A stretch of 64,000 nucleotides of DNA from assembly GCA_037975125.1 (NCBI GenBank), contig CM075852.1, positions 620,001-684,000 on the forward strand. Direction: 5' to 3'. This stretch comes from Latrodectus hesperus. Taxonomy: Eukaryota > Arthropoda > Arachnida > Araneae > Theridiidae. Shown here piece after piece: positions 58,750 to 64,000 of this stretch. Under the pieces are notes generated by a model. That model saw only the letters and a list, made by a program, of their open reading frames with translations. It was not told where the DNA came from and did not search any database. Positions within the stretch are counted from its first letter, which is position 1; each line of letters begins with the position of its first letter. The translations under genes were made by a program, and so were the position numbers.

Positions 58750-59430
58750 TGTAAGAACATCAATGCTTAAGTAACCCTTTTGTAGTTGTGAAAAGTAAGT
58801 GTTTCTTCAATCTTACTTGCAATTCTCTACATCCTACATACTTTAAAATAAAATTGACAGGAATGTCATTGTCTTTAAGATGATTAATTAAACGCTCTAT
58901 TTGGTTTTTAGAAAATTTATAATTATTACAAATCTTGTAGATACGATTCAACTCATTAATCATAATATTCCTATAAACCTTTAAAGAAACACTGGAGCTC
59001 AAGTATATTAGTTTGTTAACTTTAAAGTTAAATTGATTCGTTTTTTTTATCAAAAATATTAACATAAGTAATAGAACTATCAATATTGATAAATTAATTT
59101 AAAAATTCCGCATTATAATCATATAGATACTGGTTTTAATTAGAAAAAGTTCATTTGGTTAAATTGGCTTAGAACTATCTCTAAAATTTAATCATTTAAA
59201 ATAATAAAGTCATCAATATATCAAAAAGCAAAAGGGTACTGATAATTAAAACTTCTTTCAAAATAATGCAGAAACATATTTGCAAATATGCTTGAAAAAT
59301 TAGATCCTTATAAAATACCACAATTCTGAATAAATATATTTTCAAATCTAATCCTTTTCTTAGTTAATTTGTTAAAGTTTAAATCCTCCAAAATTTTCTT
59401 AACTAAAGAAGTTTTTGAAAATACATATGG
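58750..59430 (-). pseudogene. Penelope-like reverse transcriptase fragment
   Basis: Minus strand from about 59430: LVKKILEDLNFNKLTKKRI, FIQNCGI then a stop and GSNFSSIFANMFLHYFE. Next comes YIDDFIILND, with the YIDD catalytic pair. After broken sequence the frame 59083-58760 gives NQFNFKVNKLIYLSSSVSLK and then VYRNIMINELNRIYKICNNY. It ends with FSKNQIERLINHLK and FILKYVGCRELQVRL. The pattern of an RT core followed by a small-loop domain and a Lys/Arg-rich helix set is that of Penelope-like elements. No GIY-YIG endonuclease is visible. The class call is from memory and moderate. Confidence 0.5.
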
Positions 59431-60028
59431 TTAAATGTATATGAATAGTAAAATATATATAATCAAATAACTTTATATGCCAAATAAAATCAATAAAAAT
59501 CCAAAATAAAAATTTATTACATTTCAGTTATATGAAAACAAATTTAGAAAACTTACAGAATTTAATACAATTGAATTATTTTCTTTTCATTTTAAGGTTG
59601 GGTGGGAAAATTTGAAGTTATATATAAACACTAAAGACTAATAAAATATTGAAATATGCAAATCGTTTAAACAGCCGAAATATTAAAGATTATTTCAGGA
59701 AAATGTTTGCTTTTCCTTCTAATAAAAAAATAGTACTCTTCCCAATAAATAGTATTGAAATTCAAAGTAGTAAAATTCTGTAATTTAGTCCTTTTATTGA
59801 TTTCTCTGCCCTTAAATTTTTTTCTCAACGTAATGAAACAAATCGAAATTTACATAAAAATAATAAAAGTGGATATTTTCAAATCATTAATAAAGCGATT
59901 AAAATTTGTTATAGTATTATGTTCTTATATGAATTAATATCTTCTGCAAATAAATGAATTGTGCAAATAATACTAAAAATGTTTAAAAAATGCTAAATGC
60001 TATGCTTAACATGCATTATTTATAATTA

Positions 60029-61269
60029 TTGGGTTGTTCGGAAAGTAATTTCATTTTTTTGTGGAAATGAAAGATAGTTTTCGTATAATAAACAAATACT
60101 TTATTAAATTATATATTGGCCGTTCTAGTCCAACACATTTGACGATCTTTTTGGTAATAGCATAATTCCACGCTTATAAAATTTTTGGTCTTTGCTAGCA
60201 AAAAACTGATCGAGGTGGTTTTTGACCTCCTGATTTGAGGTGAAGGTTTTACCATCTAAAAAATTTTGGAGTGACCGGAACAAAAAATAATATGATGGTG
60301 CCAAGTCTGGAGAATATGGTGGGTGTGGCATTGTATTCCATTCAAGCTGTAAAAGCTTTTGGCAAGTGACCAAACTTGTGTGAGTTCTCGCGTTGTCTTG
60401 GTGAAACACTACATACACCTTTCCTGTTGATTAGTTATAGCCTTTTCTGTTGAAGTGCATCATTCAATTTGTCCAGTTGATAACAGTAGACTTCCGAATT
60501 AATCGTTGTGTTATCCAGTAAAAGTTCAAAAAAAAAAAACGATTCCTTTAAAATCCCACTAAACAGACAGCACCATCTTTTCTTGTTGAATATCGGCTTT
60601 GGAAATGGTTTCAGCCGGTTCATATTTTTTACTCCATAACCTCTTGCGTTTGACGTTGTTGTATACAACCCATTTTTCGTCCCCAGTGATGATGCACTTC
60701 AAAAACGGATCATTTTCGTGACGTTCGAGAAGCGAATCGCAGACGTCAATGCGGCGACACAGATTTCTATCTATGAGAACATGGGGAACCATACATCGAG
60801 CTTCGAGGATAATTCCAGGCCTTTCAAGTGGTCATAAACTGTTGTTATTCGCCGGTTTGCATCAACTAATGCCTTTATCAGCTTCAACCGGCCTTCCCGA
60901 TCGTGGTGCATCTTGGACATCAAAATTGCCGGATCGAAATTTAGCGAACCAGTTCTGGCACTGGCATACTGTCAACACACCTTCTCCATACTCATCGGTC
61001 AATTTCTTTCTGTCTTGACCAGCATTTTTACCCTTTCTGTAGTAAAACAGTAAGATATGTCGAAAATGCTGCTTATCACTCTCTATATTTATAAGGGCAC
61101 CAACCAAAAACTAATATGTAGAATTAATTGGAATTTTTCACACACAAGCCTTGCTATCTGAGCTCTCAAAGCATATAATAATTATACGGCTTAAGTGTGA
61201 AGTTGGGTGCAAAAAATTCAATTAAATCCTCTATCGGGAAAAAACGAAATTACTTTCCGAACAATCCAA
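60029..61269 (-). mobile_element. Nearly full-length mariner element
   Basis: 1,241 bp flanked by TA (60027-60028 and 61270-61271). The ends TTGGGTTGTTCGGAAAGTAA and the inverse TTACTTTCCGAACAATCCAA are near-perfect inverted repeats typical of mariner. The gene is on the minus strand. Confidence 0.92.
60122..61107 (-). pseudogene. mariner transposase (DD34D), frameshifted
   Basis: It starts near 61107: ALINIESDKQHFRHILLFYY, then CQCQNWFAKFRSGNFDV and APRSGRPVEADKG. A small deletion and frameshifts follow, removing part of the second helix-turn-helix. The frame resumes (60792-60559) with IDVCDSLLERHENDPFLKC and IITGDEKWVVYNN (first Asp), then after another shift DNTTINSEVYCYQLDKLNDA. The last frame (60418-60125) has VVFHQDNARTHTSLVTCQ (second Asp) and HPPYSPDLAPSYYFLFRSLQ. 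There the third motif keeps its PDLAP Asp but the following Asp is Tyr. It is inactive. Confidence 0.9.
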
Positions 61270-61274
61270 TAGTA

Positions 61275-62811
61275 AGAACATCTATGGTTTATATATATTT
61301 TTTCGGTCGTTATCAACTTTCTAAACTTTAATCACAACTAATTTTATTATTATAAATACTTAAAAATTTCGATTACTCTTTCCAATTATATATAATCTCT
61401 GAATTAATGCAAATTGTAAGATAATAATCACAATATATCTTTTATACATTTCAAGATTTTAAGAGGAATTCCGTATGTATAGCAGTGACAATTAAAATCA
61501 TTTATAAGAAATTTTCAACTGAAATTTAGCTTAGATAAATACGTTTATAATGTCTGTGTACATTAAAATTATAATTAATTTATTAAGTCAAAACTTCATT
61601 AATTATGTATGGTATATTATAAATTTATGAACTTTGTTATGATTCTGATATATTATTGCTAAATAAAAATTTCTTTGTTTATAAGAAAAAGAAATTACAT
61701 CAAAATTGAATAAAACATTTAATACAGTTAAGTATTATGGTGACATCCAACTGAAGCAACGCTCCATTCTAGGCTTGGCTTTTAATCTTCTGTCGAACTG
61801 TTTATTTTTGTACGACAGTCTTAAGTAAGGTTGACTTCAGTTACTTTTGTGACAGGATAATTCCTGACACAGATTTCGTACAGTTCAATCTAGTCCCTAA
61901 GGATTTTTCTTCCCTAAATAGTTTTACCAACTGGTGATAAATAACAAGAAAAGTTTGACATTAGTATTTCTTTCTTAGTAATCGCTATCTCGATTGATAA
62001 ATATTTTAAAATATAGCAAATAAAAAGGGTTTTAAATGTCTTGTGAGTTCTATAGATAAAGATTATTGCTCTTTTTAATCATTTAAATGCATTAAAATAA
62101 ACGATATAATTAAATTTATATTCTTTAATTTAAAATGCATTTTGTCAACTTGAATATTAAAATTAAAAGCTAATAAAAATTTTGGTAATGATTAAGATGT
62201 ACATTATCGATTATCATGATTTAATATTTATAAAAATTTGTTTCATTTAACTGTTTTCTTTTTGTTGTCATTTAAGCTTACGTTAATTAATTTAAAAAAA
62301 TAATTCATGTTTTTAAATAGTTTTTTCTTGATATATATTAGGAAATCTTCATCTGGTTATACATAAAATAATTTATTCATACAAAAAATTTTTCAAATAT
62401 AACTTTCTTATTAAAAATTTTCTCATTAAAAACTCAGAAAAATATTCATACAAAGGATTCATGCAAAAAACACTAAAGAACATCCTTTCATAAAATAAGA
62501 AATTATATTTGAAGACCTGGATATACAATAAAATTTTTTTTACTGTATACCTGTCATCAAGTAAAGAAATTAACATTCATCAAGGAGAAATGCTAGCCAA
62601 TAATCTCAGTGTTTTTCATTTACATTATTACAAGACTCCATCGAAGATTTTACATATACACCTATGTTTGTAACGTTTGCCCGAATGCCTATTTTGTGTT
62701 GTGTGATTTTTACTAAAAATCTTTTGCTCATAATTTAAAACACTTTTAATACCTGTTGGAGAAATGCTCATATCTATTTAAACTCAGGTTATCTGCTTAC
62801 TCAATCTCTTT

Positions 62812-62812
<1 letters not shown>
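61275..62812. other. AT-rich noncoding stretch
   Basis: No gene. It contains the dispersed repeat at 61795-61920 (partner of 40905-41000). Confidence 0.5.
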
Positions 62813-62814
<2 letters not shown>

Positions 62815-62907
<93 letters not shown>

Positions 62908-62964
62908 GTATATGTATATATATATGTATGTATATGTATATATATATATGTATATATGTATATG

Positions 62965-63040
<76 letters not shown>
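62815..63040. repeat. (TA)n / (TATG)n microsatellite
   Basis: TA runs of about 85 and 75 bp flank a TATATGTA-type middle (62903-62970). The Helitron end abuts its right edge. Confidence 0.95.
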
Positions 63041-63041
<1 letters not shown>

Positions 63042-64000
63042 TAGCTGCGTTGCTGTGGCTCAGTAATTATAATACATTGAATCAATTTTTTACTAATTCT
63101 TTGGTGCAATCAAATTAATATTTTCTAAAAAAATTAAAATAGATTCATTCATATGAGATGAAAAATAAAACGTTTCGCCAAAATTTAAAAGTAATAGGTA
63201 AATTATCGAAATATTGAGCCTCATACGCTTTTGACAGCAATGGTGAGTGTGGAACTATCCACCGATTATCAATTTCAACTTCATTTCTAGAATTCGACAT
63301 TCACATTGTAAATGTGTGACCACCATCCTCAGGGTCTTTGCGGCGAAACAATGGATAAGCATCGATATCCGTAATAGAATCATTGGTAAAGGGTTTCGAG
63401 AAACGTTTCTTACACCTTCCTTCTTCCATGCATGGTGATGTCATGTTAAAAGCACCGCACGGTCCATGGATTTTGTGACTGGAAACAATATCAAACAATT
63501 CTGAGTCAGTTAGTGGATCCGGAATTTTGGCAGAAATTATTTGGTCAATTTCTTTTGGACGTATTTTATCTTCAAGTCAAACCAAAATATGAGAATGAGG
63601 CAAACCTCGATTTTACCACTCAATAGAATACAGCCAGCAACATGCGTTACCAAAAACTGAATATTTTATGATTAAATTAATTAAACATTTTAACTTTTGT
63701 TTAAACACACGTGCAATGATATCTTGACGATGTATTGATTGTTGGCCTGGTAATAACAAACTTTTTATTTCTTCCCAATTTGGATTACATGTAAATGTAA
63801 TAAACAAATCAGGTCGACCGTAATGTTGTACAAAAGTCACCGCATCTTGTATGCATTCCTGCATGCTGCATTGACTACCAATGTAGCTTGAAAGTAAAAT
63901 ACATGCAGTTCCGATGTCATTGGCGTTTAAATTTTCCTCGATGTTTCCGATGATAGCATCTCGTAAATAGATGTATTCCTCTGATCTTAATAGCCTGGTT
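63041..64000 (-). mobile_element. Helitron, 3' end at 63041, running off the window
   Basis: On the minus strand the element ends ACAGCAACGCAGCTAG followed by T of the (TA)n tract. A CTAG-type 3' terminus placed between A and T fits Helitron insertion. The Rep domain lies upstream. Only about 150 bp separate the Rep remnant from the 3' end, so the helicase part is deleted. Confidence 0.75.
63190..64000 (-). pseudogene. Helitron Rep (HUH) domain, partial
   Basis: From the window edge the minus strand reads LRSEEYIYLRDAIIGNIEE, LLSSYIGSQCSMQECIQDA, YGRPDLFITFTCNPNWEEI and DIIARVFKQKLKCLINLI. After NACCWLYSIEW and a stop it reads RGLPHSHILV with the HUH-type His pair (HSH), one more stop, then LEDKIRPKEIDQIISAKIPD. 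A frame at 63498-63301 continues with HGPCGAFNMTSPCMEEGRC, and EIDNRWIVPHSPLLSK follows past another stop. This is the rolling-circle initiator and N-terminal domain of Helitron transposase. Three stops and loss of the helicase make it non-functional. Confidence 0.88.

Overview
The window is AT-rich animal DNA built almost entirely of transposable-element remains, with no host protein-coding gene I can support. The mix of Tc1- and mariner-type DNA transposons, three Ty3/gypsy-type LTR elements, tRNA-headed SINEs, a jockey-like LINE, a Penelope-like fragment, a hAT relic, a Helitron and long (TA)n tracts points to an arthropod. Details of the gag and pol proteins recall spider or other chelicerate genomes, but that is from memory and untested.

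Region 1-8825 holds the most unusual object: a minus-strand LTR retrotransposon (1603-8147) with 209-210 bp LTRs, an ATAT target duplication, a tRNA-Leu-like primer binding site and three tandem ~98 bp repeats in its leader. Its domain order is gag - zinc knuckle - protease - integrase - reverse transcriptase - RNase H. Integrase lies UPSTREAM of RT, the reverse of ordinary Ty3/gypsy elements and like the Gmr1-type lineage. Its capsid region also looks like the SCAN domain, which is thought to descend from Gmr1-like Gag. The element is broken by frameshifts, one stop codon and a protease deletion, but RT-RNase H is one intact 453-codon frame. Positions 1-1066 repeat 7761-8825 almost exactly, suggesting a recent tandem duplication of about 7.8 kb (or an assembly artefact).

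Region 8826-21500 has noncoding AT-rich DNA, long (TA)n tracts, SINEs, a core-deleted DNA transposon (14311-15074) and a fold-back mariner (15497-16196). Region 21505-27034 is a second Ty3/gypsy element in the conventional order (gag-PR-RT-RH-IN), with an exact ATTG target duplication and a truncated 5' LTR. Region 27035-37460 has a SINE, a short repeat, tandem repeats and a decayed Tc1 element.

Region 37467-48900 has a full-length decayed Tc1 element, a LINE fragment, an inverted pair of SINEs, a mariner (43561-44824), short inverted-repeat elements, and a SINE split by a 552 bp transposon with perfect 26 bp ends and an 8 bp target duplication. Region 48944-64000 has a hAT/ZBED-like relic ending in a poly(A) run, a decayed Tc1 containing a 36 bp-arm hairpin, a jockey-like RT fragment, a third gypsy fragment in conventional order, a Penelope-like RT fragment, a mariner (60029-61269) and, at the right edge, a Helitron whose Rep domain runs off the window.

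Nothing here works together as a host pathway; the window is a layered record of insertions. All functional calls rest on reading motifs by eye. No search was run.
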